Assembly (NCBI GenBank): GCA_035645695.1
Contig: DASQMC010000064.1
Span: 1-64,000 of the forward strand
DNA: 64,000 nt
DNA from: JAIVJZ01 sp035645695
Lineage (GTDB): Bacteria; Acidobacteriota; Blastocatellia; Pyrinomonadales; Pyrinomonadaceae
Reading direction: 5' to 3'
The translations under genes and the position numbers were made by a program. Below the pieces are notes generated by a model. It worked only from the letters and a program-made list of their open reading frames with translations. It was not told the origin of the DNA and searched no databases. Within the stretch, counting starts at the first letter, position 1, and every line of letters starts with the position of its first letter. Below, piece by piece: positions 52,715 to 60,021 of this stretch.

Positions 52715-53122
52715 TCACCCCTGCGCCGCGATGCTCGCCGGGCGCGGCGCGCCCTGCAACTGCACCGGCTGCCGCGTCGCGCAACAGACTCTCACCAGAC
52801 GCTCGCGGTCGCGCTGCATCTCCCGGTCTTCCGCCAGCCACGCGCGCACCTCGCCGAAGAGACGCGCCGCGTGCGCGTCCGCCGGTTCGGCGATGCGATA
52901 GTGCATCCACTTGCCTTCGCGTCGCGCCTCGACCACCCCCGCGCGCCGCAGGTATGCGAGGTGGCGCGAGATTTTCGGCTGGTTCGTTCCCAACACCTCG
53001 ACGAAGAAGCAGACGCACACCTCGTCGTCGCCGATCAGATTCAACAGGCGCAGCCGCGTGCGATCCGCCAACGCCTTGAAGAGTTGCTCCATGTCGAACG
53101 CCTTCTTGCCCATCTTCGCCAT
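52715..53122 (-). CDS. arsR: ArsR-family metalloregulator
   Basis: A 135-residue winged-helix repressor. MEQLFKALADRTRLRLLNL begins the fold, DEVCVCFFVEVLGTNQPKIS has the vicinal-type CxC and the recognition helix (QPKISRHLAYLRRAGVV), and REGKWMHYRI is the wing. The CVC pair is the expected As(III) site. A Cys pair also stands near the C-terminus (VRVCCATRQ). GGAGGG precedes ATG 53120-53122. It is divergent from the arsI operon, with a likely operator at 53300-53315. Confidence 0.93.
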   Translation of the reverse strand: MAKMGKKAFDMEQLFKALADRTRLRLLNLIGDDEVCVCFFVEVLGTNQPKISRHLAYLRRAGVVEARREGKWMHYRIAEPADAHAARLFGEVRAWLAEDREMQRDRERLVRVCCATRQPVQLQGAPRPASIAAQG

Positions 53123-53147
53123 AAACACCTGCCCTCCGAAATAACAG

Positions 53148-53256
53148 AAGTTTCAGGTTTCAAGTTTCAAGTTTCAGGAATGAATTGTCGAGTCCCGCGT
53201 TCCGGGTCAAGCGCCTTTCAGACATGGAACATGAAACTTGAAACCTGAGACATAAA
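53148..53256. repeat. Heptamer array K, hairpin-forming (AAGTTTC / ACTTGAA)
   Basis: Left arm 53148-53182 is AAGTTTC, AGGTTTC, AAGTTTC, AAGTTTC, AGGAATG. Right arm 53222-53256 is ACATGGA, ACATGAA, ACTTGAA, ACCTGAG, ACATAAA, complementary to the left. It lies in the arsR-arsI divergent region, just upstream of the arsI promoter. Confidence 0.88.
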
Positions 53257-53262
53257 TACGTC

Positions 53263-53315
53263 TTGACATATATGTGTGCCGTGCGTATGATGCGCTCACA
53301 TTCGCCAAAGCGAAT
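53263..53315 (+). promoter_or_regulatory. ars promoter and ArsR operator
   Basis: TTGACA (53263-53268) and TATGAT (53286-53291) are spaced by 17 bp, a good sigma-70 promoter. A 10-bp palindrome ACATATATGT (53266-53275) overlaps the -35 spacer, and the inverted repeat ATTCGC-CAAA-GCGAAT (53300-53315) lies just after the -10. The latter resembles ArsR-family operators. Confidence 0.78.
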
Positions 53316-53343
53316 ATATCATGACCGGAAAGGGAGTGGCAAA

Positions 53344-53961
53344 ATGGTGCAGCAAACGGAGAGGACGGCGCGCGCGCTCAAGGCGCATCTCGCGCTGAAC
53401 GTGAGCAACGTCGAGCGAAGCACGGAGTTTTACCGGCGAATGTTGGGGCTGGAACCGGCGAAGGTGCGCCCCGGTTATGCGAAGTTCGATGTGGAGAACC
53501 CGCCGCTTAATCTGACTTTGAACCAAGTGCCGGGGGCGGCGCGCGGCGCGCTCTCGCACCTCGGGATTCAACTGGCGACGACCGAAGACGTGCTCTCGAT
53601 GCGTCGCAACTGGATCGACGCCGGACTCGACACGCGTGATGAAATGGACACCAACTGTTGTTACGCCTTGCAGAACAAGACGTGGGTGAGCGACCCCGAC
53701 GGCAACGAGTGGGAAGCCTTCGTCGTGCTCGAAGACGATCTGCCCGCAACGACGATGTGCTGTGCGCCGGGGGCGACGACCGGGGCGACGGCGACGACCG
53801 GCGCGACGGCGACCCCAACCGCCACAACGCCGGACGGCGCGGCGACAACCCCGACCGCTATAACGAAGACCGGCGCGAGGGCGGCGACGGAGGCGGCGGA
53901 AACGGCGTCGGAAGTGTCGTCCTGCTGCGCGACGGCCGCGCCGTTGACGATCTCGCGTTGA
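53344..53961 (+). CDS. arsI: ArsI/CadI-type VOC dioxygenase (C-As lyase)
   Basis: A 205-residue vicinal-oxygen-chelate protein. Residues 1-132 match ArsI: metal His16 in LKAHLALNV, His72 in ALSHLGIQL, Glu in DGNEWEAFVVLE, and the substrate pair Cys105-Cys106 in DTNCCYALQNKTWVSDPDG. ArsI cleaves the carbon-arsenic bond of methylarsenite with Fe(II). After residue 134 the protein has an unusual low-complexity Ala/Thr tail with two further vicinal Cys pairs (TMCCAPG near 139-140, SSCCATA near 190). GGGAGTGG before ATG 53344 is the ribosome site. First gene of the ars operon. Confidence 0.88.
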   Translation: MVQQTERTARALKAHLALNVSNVERSTEFYRRMLGLEPAKVRPGYAKFDVENPPLNLTLNQVPGAARGALSHLGIQLATTEDVLSMRRNWIDAGLDTRDEMDTNCCYALQNKTWVSDPDGNEWEAFVVLEDDLPATTMCCAPGATTGATATTGATATPTATTPDGAATTPTAITKTGARAATEAAETASEVSSCCATAAPLTISR

Positions 53962-53963
53962 GG

Positions 53964-54677
53964 GTGCGGCCTGATCTGGCGCGGCGGGTTACGGCCGAGG
54001 CGTGCGGCACGGCGTTGCTGCTGGCGGCGGTGGTCGGCTCCGGCATCATGGGCGAACGGCTCGCGGGCGGCAACGTCGCCGTCGCGCTGCTGGCGAACAC
54101 GCTCGCCACGGGGGCTGCGCTCGTCGCGCTCATCTTAACTTTCGGCCCCGTCTCCGGCGCGCACTTCAACCCCGCCGTGACGCTTGCCGACGCCTCGCAG
54201 GGCGGTCTTCGCTGGCGCGACGTGCCGGCATATCTCGCGGCGCAAATCATCGGGGCGTTCGCGGGCGTCGCGGCGGCACACTTGATGTTCGGCGAGGCTC
54301 TGTTCACGGCATCGCGCCACGCGCGCGAGGGCGGGGCGCAGATGTTCTCGGAGGCGTTGGCGACGTTCGGTTTGCTGTCCGTGATTTGGGGCTGCGCGCG
54401 CAGTCGTTCGGCCGCCGTGCCCTTCGCCGTCGCGGCCTATATCACGGCGGCCTACTGGTTCACATCTTCGACCTCTTTTGCGAACCCGGCCGTGACGCTC
54501 GCGCGCACCATGACGGACACCTTCGCGGGAATTCGCCCGGCGGACGCGCCCGCCTTCGTCCTCGCTCAATTGGCGGGGGCCGCGGCGGCGACCGCGCTCT
54601 TTCGCTGGCTCATACCCACACTGCCGCGAGATGCCGCGCCGGTCGTGGTTCCACACGAACAATCGGAAGGGCGGTAG
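53964..54677 (+). CDS. MIP/aquaporin channel, probable arsenite channel (AqpS-like)
   Basis: About 238 residues with six hydrophobic helices. Both NPA boxes are there: GAHFNPAVTLAD and SFANPAVTLAR. Within an ars operon it is expected to let arsenite leave the cell, as AqpS does in rhizobia, coupled to the ArsC reductase downstream. The start is uncertain: the frame is open back to 53658 but the first recognisable helix is at RRVTAEACGTALLLAAVVGS, so GTG 53964 or TTG 53958 (overlapping the TGA of arsI) fits best. A fused reading through the Asp/Arg-rich upstream frame is unlikely. Confidence 0.85.
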   Translation: MRPDLARRVTAEACGTALLLAAVVGSGIMGERLAGGNVAVALLANTLATGAALVALILTFGPVSGAHFNPAVTLADASQGGLRWRDVPAYLAAQIIGAFAGVAAAHLMFGEALFTASRHAREGGAQMFSEALATFGLLSVIWGCARSRSAAVPFAVAAYITAAYWFTSSTSFANPAVTLARTMTDTFAGIRPADAPAFVLAQLAGAAAATALFRWLIPTLPRDAAPVVVPHEQSEGR

Positions 54678-54705
54678 CGGACACGAAACGGAAAGGGAGT
54701 GAGCG

Positions 54706-55155
54706 ATGACGACGGAGATGACGACGGAGATGACGACGGGTAAGGAGCGCGTCTTAATTTTGTGTACGGGCAACTCGGCGCGCAGCCAGATGGCGGAAGG
54801 TCTGCTGAGGCACGACGGCGGCAGTCGCTTTGAAGTTTTCAGCGCGGGCGTAAGTCCGAGCCACGTCAGGCCGGAAGCCGTCGAGGCGATGCGCGAGGCG
54901 GGCATCGACATCTCAGGTCAACGCTCGAAGCCGGTCGAAGAGTTCGCGGGGCAGGAGTTCGATTACGTCATCACGGTCTGCGACAACGCGCGCGAGCAGT
55001 GCCCGTTTTTCCCGGCCGGGACACGGCGCATACATTGGAGTTTTGAAGACCCGGCGGCGGCTGCGGGCGATCATGCGGCGCGGCTCGCGGTATTCCGGCG
55101 CGTGCGCGACGAGATACGCGCGCGCCTAGGCGAGTTCGCCTTGACGCGCGGCTAA
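54706..55155 (+). CDS. arsC: Arsenate reductase, thioredoxin-coupled LMW-PTPase type
   Basis: A 149-residue enzyme reducing arsenate to arsenite. LILCTGNSARSQMAEGLLR is the P-loop with the first catalytic Cys, and VCDNAREQCPFFP holds the two shuttle Cys residues. HWSFEDPAA supplies the general-acid Asp. The N-terminus MTTEMTTEMTTGKER is coded by a repeated 12-bp unit, so three start-like ATGs lie in frame. GAAAGGGAGTGAGCG before 54706 is the ribosome site. Third gene of the operon. Confidence 0.95.
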   Translation: MTTEMTTEMTTGKERVLILCTGNSARSQMAEGLLRHDGGSRFEVFSAGVSPSHVRPEAVEAMREAGIDISGQRSKPVEEFAGQEFDYVITVCDNAREQCPFFPAGTRRIHWSFEDPAAAAGDHAARLAVFRRVRDEIRARLGEFALTRG

Positions 55156-55382
55156 CGGCGATAATATCTTACGCCACGCGAAGGCGTCGGCGACTCTGCC
55201 GGCCGGTTGGGCTAAGTTGACTTCGCTCGAATCTCCCGCTAACGGCCGCGTCGCCGTCACCGTTCGTCATAATCGTAGACGGCTTCCCGCCCGTCAACGC
55301 AGACGACTCCGCGAGCGCGGATTGAACGCCCGCTGCAAACGCGCCAGTTAAATTTCCAGAGCCGCGAGGTTTACGACTCATT

Positions 55383-56486
55383 TTGACGACAAGCAATCCC
55401 CCATCCGCTTCCCCCAAATTCTCTCCATCAACTTTTTCCACCCCGGCTTCGCCCACGACGTTGAAGCGCGCGGCGATTCTCTTTCTCTGTCTGGCCGCGC
55501 TCGCCGCCCACGGCGGCGGCAGCGGCGCGGCGGCGCAGCAGGAGGGGCGCAAGAGGCAGCAGGGGCGCGAAGCGGCGTCGCTCTACCCCGTCCGGCAAGA
55601 CGGCAAGTGGGGCTACATCGACCGTGCGGGCAAACTCGTCATCAACCCGCAGTACGACGTGGCTTGGGAGTTCACGGAAGGATTGGCCTACGTGAAATCG
55701 AGCGCGGGGCGCGGCGTGATCGACGGTAGCGGCAAGATGGTCGTCAGCCTGCAACAGGTTGACCTGGCCGGTCTCTTTTCCGAAGGACTCGCGCCCGTGC
55801 AGACGAGCAGCCGGCCGCCGCGCTTCGGTTTCATAGATCGCACGGGCAAACTCGTCATCAACCCGCAGTACGACGCGGCGCGCGGTTTTGCGGAGGGACT
55901 CGCGCTCGTGATGGTCGAACGCAAATACGGTTTCATAGACAAGCGCGGCCGCATGGTCATTAAACCGCAGTACGACAAGGCCGCGAGTTTTTCCGAAGGA
56001 CTGGCGGCCGTCGTCATCGGCGACAAGCACGGCTACATCGACCGCGCGGGGCGCGTCGTCGTCGCCGCGCAGTACAACAACGCCTACAACTTCTCCGAAG
56101 GACTGGCGGCCGTCGCGACCGGAGGCCGCTACGCGTGCATCAACAAACGGGGCGAGACGATCATCGGGTTGCAGGCCGGTTACGTCGGCACGTTCGCGGA
56201 AGGACTCGCGCCCGTTATCGTCAATAACCGTTTCGGTTATATCAACCGCGCCGCGCTTCCCGTGATCGCGCCGCAATACGATTGGACGGGCGGCTTCAGC
56301 GAAGGATTCGCGCTCATCAAGTCGGGCGGCAAGTACGGCTTCATAGATCGCAGCGGCGGGCTGGCCGTCCGCCCGCAGTTCGACAACGCGCAGAGCTTCA
56401 GCGGCGGCCTCGCGCGCGTCTGGAGCGGGGGCAGGCAGGGCTACATCGACAAGACCGGAAAGTTCGTGTGGAAGCCGACGAAGTAG
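55383..56486 (+). CDS. Exported WG-repeat protein
   Basis: A 367-residue protein. After a Ser/Pro/Thr start comes a signal-like segment KRAAILFLCLAALAAHGG. The rest is about seven WG repeats, each like GKWGYIDRAGKLVINPQYD followed by a FSEGLA box. WG repeats form beta structures in surface or secreted proteins of unknown role. The start is unclear: TTG 55383 (with GCGAGG upstream) or TTG 55461, which would begin MKRAAILF. It is separated from arsC by 227 bp and is probably not part of the ars operon. Confidence 0.85.
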   Translation: MTTSNPPSASPKFSPSTFSTPASPTTLKRAAILFLCLAALAAHGGGSGAAAQQEGRKRQQGREAASLYPVRQDGKWGYIDRAGKLVINPQYDVAWEFTEGLAYVKSSAGRGVIDGSGKMVVSLQQVDLAGLFSEGLAPVQTSSRPPRFGFIDRTGKLVINPQYDAARGFAEGLALVMVERKYGFIDKRGRMVIKPQYDKAASFSEGLAAVVIGDKHGYIDRAGRVVVAAQYNNAYNFSEGLAAVATGGRYACINKRGETIIGLQAGYVGTFAEGLAPVIVNNRFGYINRAALPVIAPQYDWTGGFSEGFALIKSGGKYGFIDRSGGLAVRPQFDNAQSFSGGLARVWSGGRQGYIDKTGKFVWKPTK

Positions 56487-56490
56487 TTCG

Positions 56491-56532
56491 ACGCGACGCA
56501 GTTTCAACGCGACGCGACGCGGTTTCAACTCG
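56491..56532. repeat. Possible heptamer array L (period 21 = 3 x 7)
   Basis: Two 21-bp units in tandem, each made of ACGCGAC, GCAGTTT or GCGGTTT, and CAACGCG or CAACTCG. There is no complementary arm. The minus-strand gene's stop (56525-56527) lies within it. It may be a decayed member of the heptamer family. Confidence 0.55.
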
Positions 56533-57427
56533 TGATGAGCGGACGAATGGCCGCCTCCAGATCGTCTTCCGACGCGCCCGCCCGCGCGTCTCGAAACAAC
56601 GTCCAGCGCTCGTCGTGTTCGACGGATGCGCCGGGTTCGAGACGGCCGAGCGGGGCGAGCGATTCAACCTCGATGAAGTCTCCGGCCGTGTAGGTTTCAC
56701 AGTTACAGCCGTAATCCGGGTAGGTCGCGCCCTCTTCGTAGGCGAAACGTTTGACGAAGAGCGTCCCGCCGTGTTGGTAAGCAGCCCAGCCCTGCTTGTT
56801 CAACATGCCGACTTTCTGCGGGTGGCTCGCGCTCGCGTCCGTCCTTAGACGGATGAACTTTTTACCGACCGACCAGCGCGCGTCCGACAGGTCTGTGTAA
56901 TGCCAGAGGACGAGCGGGCGCGCGGGCAGCAAATAATCGTCCCACGATATGTAAGGCTCTTGCGGGAAGATGGCCGTGCCGCCGCCGCGCATGATCGTCA
57001 GCGCCCACGGCGCGGCTTCTATCGCCCAGAGGTTTCTGTTCGTGATCCTGTGCCTGATGTCGAGGCCGCTCCCTTCCGGGTCGAGCGCGAGGCGCATCTC
57101 CTTTTCGATGCCGGTCGCGGCCTCGACGGGCGCGGTCAAACGAACGACGCGCTCGCCTTCAAACGCCACCGCGACGGGCGCATTGTCGGGCGCGTAACTG
57201 CGCGGCTTGGCTTCGGGCGCGACCCAGAGGCGATGACCGCCCCACGGTTTGAAGTCGCCGAGTTCGGTCGCGAGCGTCGCGCCGGGCGCTTCGCCGAGAA
57301 TATTTTCCGCTCCGGCGAAACCGTAACGGACGATGCGCGGCCCCACGTCGCTCGTGACGACGACCTCGACCGTGCCGTTCGACAACCTGTAACAATTCGG
57401 CAATCCGAGATAAGAGATTTTTTCCAC
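56525..57427 (-). CDS. DUF4380-like / galactose-mutarotase-fold protein
   Basis: A 300-residue protein. It begins YLGLPNCYRLSNGTVEVVVT and GPRIVRYGFAGAENILGE, then GGHRLWVAPEAKP, WALTIMRGGGTAIFPQEP and KRFAYEEGATYPDYGCNCET. These fit the DUF4380 group with an aldose-epimerase-like beta-sandwich. The His/Trp and Glu residues in GGHRLW are in the usual sugar-binding places. The substrate is unknown. The stop lies in the short repeat 56491-56532, shared with the convergent WG gene. Confidence 0.75.
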   Translation of the reverse strand: MEKISYLGLPNCYRLSNGTVEVVVTSDVGPRIVRYGFAGAENILGEAPGATLATELGDFKPWGGHRLWVAPEAKPRSYAPDNAPVAVAFEGERVVRLTAPVEAATGIEKEMRLALDPEGSGLDIRHRITNRNLWAIEAAPWALTIMRGGGTAIFPQEPYISWDDYLLPARPLVLWHYTDLSDARWSVGKKFIRLRTDASASHPQKVGMLNKQGWAAYQHGGTLFVKRFAYEEGATYPDYGCNCETYTAGDFIEVESLAPLGRLEPGASVEHDERWTLFRDARAGASEDDLEAAIRPLITS

Positions 57428-57587
57428 CTGGCAAACTCCTTAAAACGAAGATGACACGCTTGCTGGTATTATCGCGCCAGAGTGTAACGGCACGAATATC
57501 CCGGCGACAACAGCCGCAAATCCGCGCGCTAGACATTCGCGTTTCTATCCATTAACTTAACTGGCTTGCACGGTCAGCTTTTTTAAC

Positions 57588-57668
57588 GCCGGGGTGGTGT
57601 AATGGCAGCCACGCAGGTCTTAGAAGCCTGTGCCGCGAGGCGTGCGGGTTCGAGTCCCGCCCCCGGCA
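57588..57668 (+). tRNA. tRNA-Leu (TAG)
   Basis: 81 nt, class II. Acceptor arms GCCGGGG and CCCCGGC pair fully. Anticodon loop CTTAGAA gives TAG (Leu codon CUA). The variable arm TGCCGCGAGGCGT forms a stem, as in Leu/Ser tRNAs. T arm CGGG-TTCGAGT-CCCG. CCA is not encoded. Confidence 0.94.
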
Positions 57669-57775
57669 TCAAACTTTTTCAAGTGACGTTACAGCGTTTC
57701 TCATAATTTTGTAGAGGAAGGATGCCCGCGCGGCCGAGCCACCCGACACAGGCGAGGGCGCGGGTTTTTATGTTT

Positions 57776-59179
57776 ATGAAGACAGAAGTGGTTGACGTAT
57801 CCCAGACCCGGAAAGAACTCAAGATCGAGATCGACGCCGCCGACGTTCGCGCCGAAATGGATCGCGTGACCGAACGCTACGCGTCGGCCGTCAATGTGCC
57901 CGGCTTTCGCAAGGGTCGCGCGCCGAGTTCCGTCGTGCGCCAGCGCTTCAAGAACGAGATTCGCGGCGAGGTCGTGCAGAACCTCGTCCCGCAGGCCATC
58001 AACGAGGCGATAGGCGAGAGCGCGCTGAACGTCATCGGCGAGCCGGACATACATCTCGACAACAACGAGGCGCTGGAGAAACTCGGCGAGCAGCCTTTAT
58101 CGATCCACGCTAACGTCGAAGTGCTGCCCGAAGTCGCGCTCGGCGATTACAAGGGCTTGGAAGTCGCGCGCCGCACGCGCCCCGTGACGGACGAAACGGT
58201 CGCGGCGATGATCGATAACCTGCGCGAACAGTCGGCCTCGCTCCAGCCCGTCGAGGATCGCGCCGCGGGCGAGGGCGACACGGTGACGGTCAACTTCACC
58301 GGCCGCTACCTCGATCCGCCATCGGACGAGGACATCAAGGCGGAGGACGTGGAAGTGGTGCTCGGCGGCGAGGGCGTGCTCGCGGATTTCAACGAGCAAC
58401 TCATGGGCACGAAGCCCGACGACGTGAAAACCTTCGTCGTGAAATACCCCGAGGATTTTTCTTCGCAGGGACTCGCCGGCAAACAGATCGAGTATACGGC
58501 GACGGTGACGGCCGTCAGGCGCAAGGAGTTGCCCGAGATCGACGACGAGTGGGCGAAGACCTTCGGCGAAGAAATCGACTCGCTCGAAACTCTGCGCGCG
58601 AAGCTGCGCGAGAACCTGACGGAACGCGCGCGCCTCGAATCGGAGCACCGCCTGCGCGACGAGGTGATCGGAAAGTTGATCGCGGCGCACGAATTTGAAG
58701 TGCCCGAGTCGCTCGTCAAGAGTCAGGCGCGCAGGCTCCTCGAATCAACCGTGCGCGACATGATGCAGCGCGGCATGGACCCGCGCAATCAGGAGTTGGA
58801 CTGGGAGAATTTACAGGGCATGTTGGAGGCGCAGGCGACCGAGGATTTGCGCGGCTCGATCCTGCTCGAACGCATCGCCGATACGGAAGAGATCGAGCCG
58901 ACGGACGAGGAGATCGAGCGCGAGATCGAAGTGATCGCCGAGGGCGCGCGCCAGTCCGTAGAGCAGGTGCGCGCTGCCTTGACAAAGCAGGGAGGCGAAC
59001 GTAGCATCGCCGACAGATTGCGCCACCGCAAGGCGCTCGATCTTCTCATCGAAAACGCGCGTGTGAGCGAAGAGGAATGGCGTGAAGACGCGCCGCCCGC
59101 CGTCGCAAGCGCGACCGGGGAAACGGGTGAGAATGGCGAGGGCGGTGAGACTCAGACCGGCGAGTCGGAAAGCTCGTAA
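57776..59179 (+). CDS. tig: Trigger factor
   Basis: A 467-residue ribosome-bound chaperone and prolyl isomerase. The ribosome-binding signature GFRKGRAPSSVVRQRF lies near residue 42. The PPIase (FKBP-like) domain covers about 150-235 (EGDTVTVNFTGRY, VVKYPEDFSSQGLAGKQIEY). The C-terminal helical cradle follows to an acidic Gly/Glu-rich tail. ATG 57776 (MKTEVVDVSQ) was chosen over ATG 57722, which has AGGAAGG directly against it with no spacing. It is 107 bp after tRNA-Leu and 61 bp before clpP, forming the usual tig-clpP-clpX order. Confidence 0.96.
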   Translation: MKTEVVDVSQTRKELKIEIDAADVRAEMDRVTERYASAVNVPGFRKGRAPSSVVRQRFKNEIRGEVVQNLVPQAINEAIGESALNVIGEPDIHLDNNEALEKLGEQPLSIHANVEVLPEVALGDYKGLEVARRTRPVTDETVAAMIDNLREQSASLQPVEDRAAGEGDTVTVNFTGRYLDPPSDEDIKAEDVEVVLGGEGVLADFNEQLMGTKPDDVKTFVVKYPEDFSSQGLAGKQIEYTATVTAVRRKELPEIDDEWAKTFGEEIDSLETLRAKLRENLTERARLESEHRLRDEVIGKLIAAHEFEVPESLVKSQARRLLESTVRDMMQRGMDPRNQELDWENLQGMLEAQATEDLRGSILLERIADTEEIEPTDEEIEREIEVIAEGARQSVEQVRAALTKQGGERSIADRLRHRKALDLLIENARVSEEEWREDAPPAVASATGETGENGEGGETQTGESESS

Positions 59180-59240
59180 ACCGGACGAGTCGGGCGTTGA
59201 TTTTTCAACACAGGTTTCGGAAGTTTGGAGTTTCAAGTTT

Positions 59241-59825
59241 ATGGCTTTAGTCCCAATGGTGGTCGAGCAGACATCGCGCGGCGAACGCGCCTTCGACATC
59301 TACTCGCGCCTGCTCAAAGACAATATCATTTTCATCTCGACGCCCATCGATGATCAGATCGCGAACTTGATCGTCGCGCAACTGATCTTCCTCGAAGCGG
59401 AAGACCCGGAGAAAGACATTTCGCTCTACATCAATTCGCCGGGCGGTTCGATCACGGCCGGGATGGCGATCTACGACACGATGCAGTTCATCCGCGCGGA
59501 TGTCTCGACGCTCTGCGTCGGGCAATGTGCCTCGATGGCCGCGCTCCTGCTCGCGGCGGGCGCGAAAGGCAAACGCTTCGCGCTGCCGAACTCGCGCATC
59601 CTCATCCACCAGCCTTCGGGCGGCGCGGAAGGCCAGGCGTCGGACATCCGCATCATGGCCGAAGAGATCATCCGCATGCGTGAATTGACCTCGAACATCC
59701 TCGCCAAGCACTCGGGCCAAGACTACGATCAGGTCGAGCGCGACGTGGAGCGCGACCGCATCATGTCGGCCGTGCAGGCCAAAGAGTACGGGCTGATCGA
59801 CGAAGTCATCACGCACCGCGAGTAA
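59241..59825 (+). CDS. clpP: ATP-dependent Clp protease proteolytic subunit
   Basis: A 194-residue serine peptidase that forms two stacked heptamers. Catalytic Ser is in GQCASMAALLLAAG, His in ILIHQPSGGAEG and Asp in VERDVERDRIMSA. MVVEQTSRGERAFDIYSRLL at the start and FLEAEDPEKDISLYINSPGG are invariant features. It works with ClpX (next gene) to degrade tagged or unfolded proteins. ATG 59241 comes after a purine-poor AAGTTTGGAGTTTCAAGTTT stretch. A terminator follows, so clpX probably has its own promoter. Confidence 0.97.
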   Translation: MALVPMVVEQTSRGERAFDIYSRLLKDNIIFISTPIDDQIANLIVAQLIFLEAEDPEKDISLYINSPGGSITAGMAIYDTMQFIRADVSTLCVGQCASMAALLLAAGAKGKRFALPNSRILIHQPSGGAEGQASDIRIMAEEIIRMRELTSNILAKHSGQDYDQVERDVERDRIMSAVQAKEYGLIDEVITHRE

Positions 59826-59833
59826 ATTTTTTG

Positions 59834-59868
59834 ACCGGCGCGTTTGATTCAAAGATCAACGCGCCGGT
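59834..59868 (+). terminator. Intrinsic terminator after clpP
   Basis: ACCGGCGCGT-T-TGAT (59834-59848) pairs with ATCAACGCGCCGGT (59855-59868) with one bulged T; it is followed by ATTTTATG. It separates clpP from clpX. Confidence 0.8.
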
Positions 59869-60021
59869 ATTTTATGCTACAGTAGTTCCCCGGCAGCCGA
59901 ACGCGCCCCACGCGTCGCCGTTCGCGGGCAGCACGACACCGGAAGAGCAGCCCGCCCGTTTTTAAGTCAATTGACAAGCCGTTTGGATTAAACCTCGAAA
60001 GCACGGAGTCCCCTGAAGCCT

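Noticed and set aside
53658..53957. N-terminal extension of the aquaporin
   Set aside because: The Asp/Arg/Gly-rich stretch is the frame-shifted reading of the ArsI tail; aquaporin similarity begins only after 53964.
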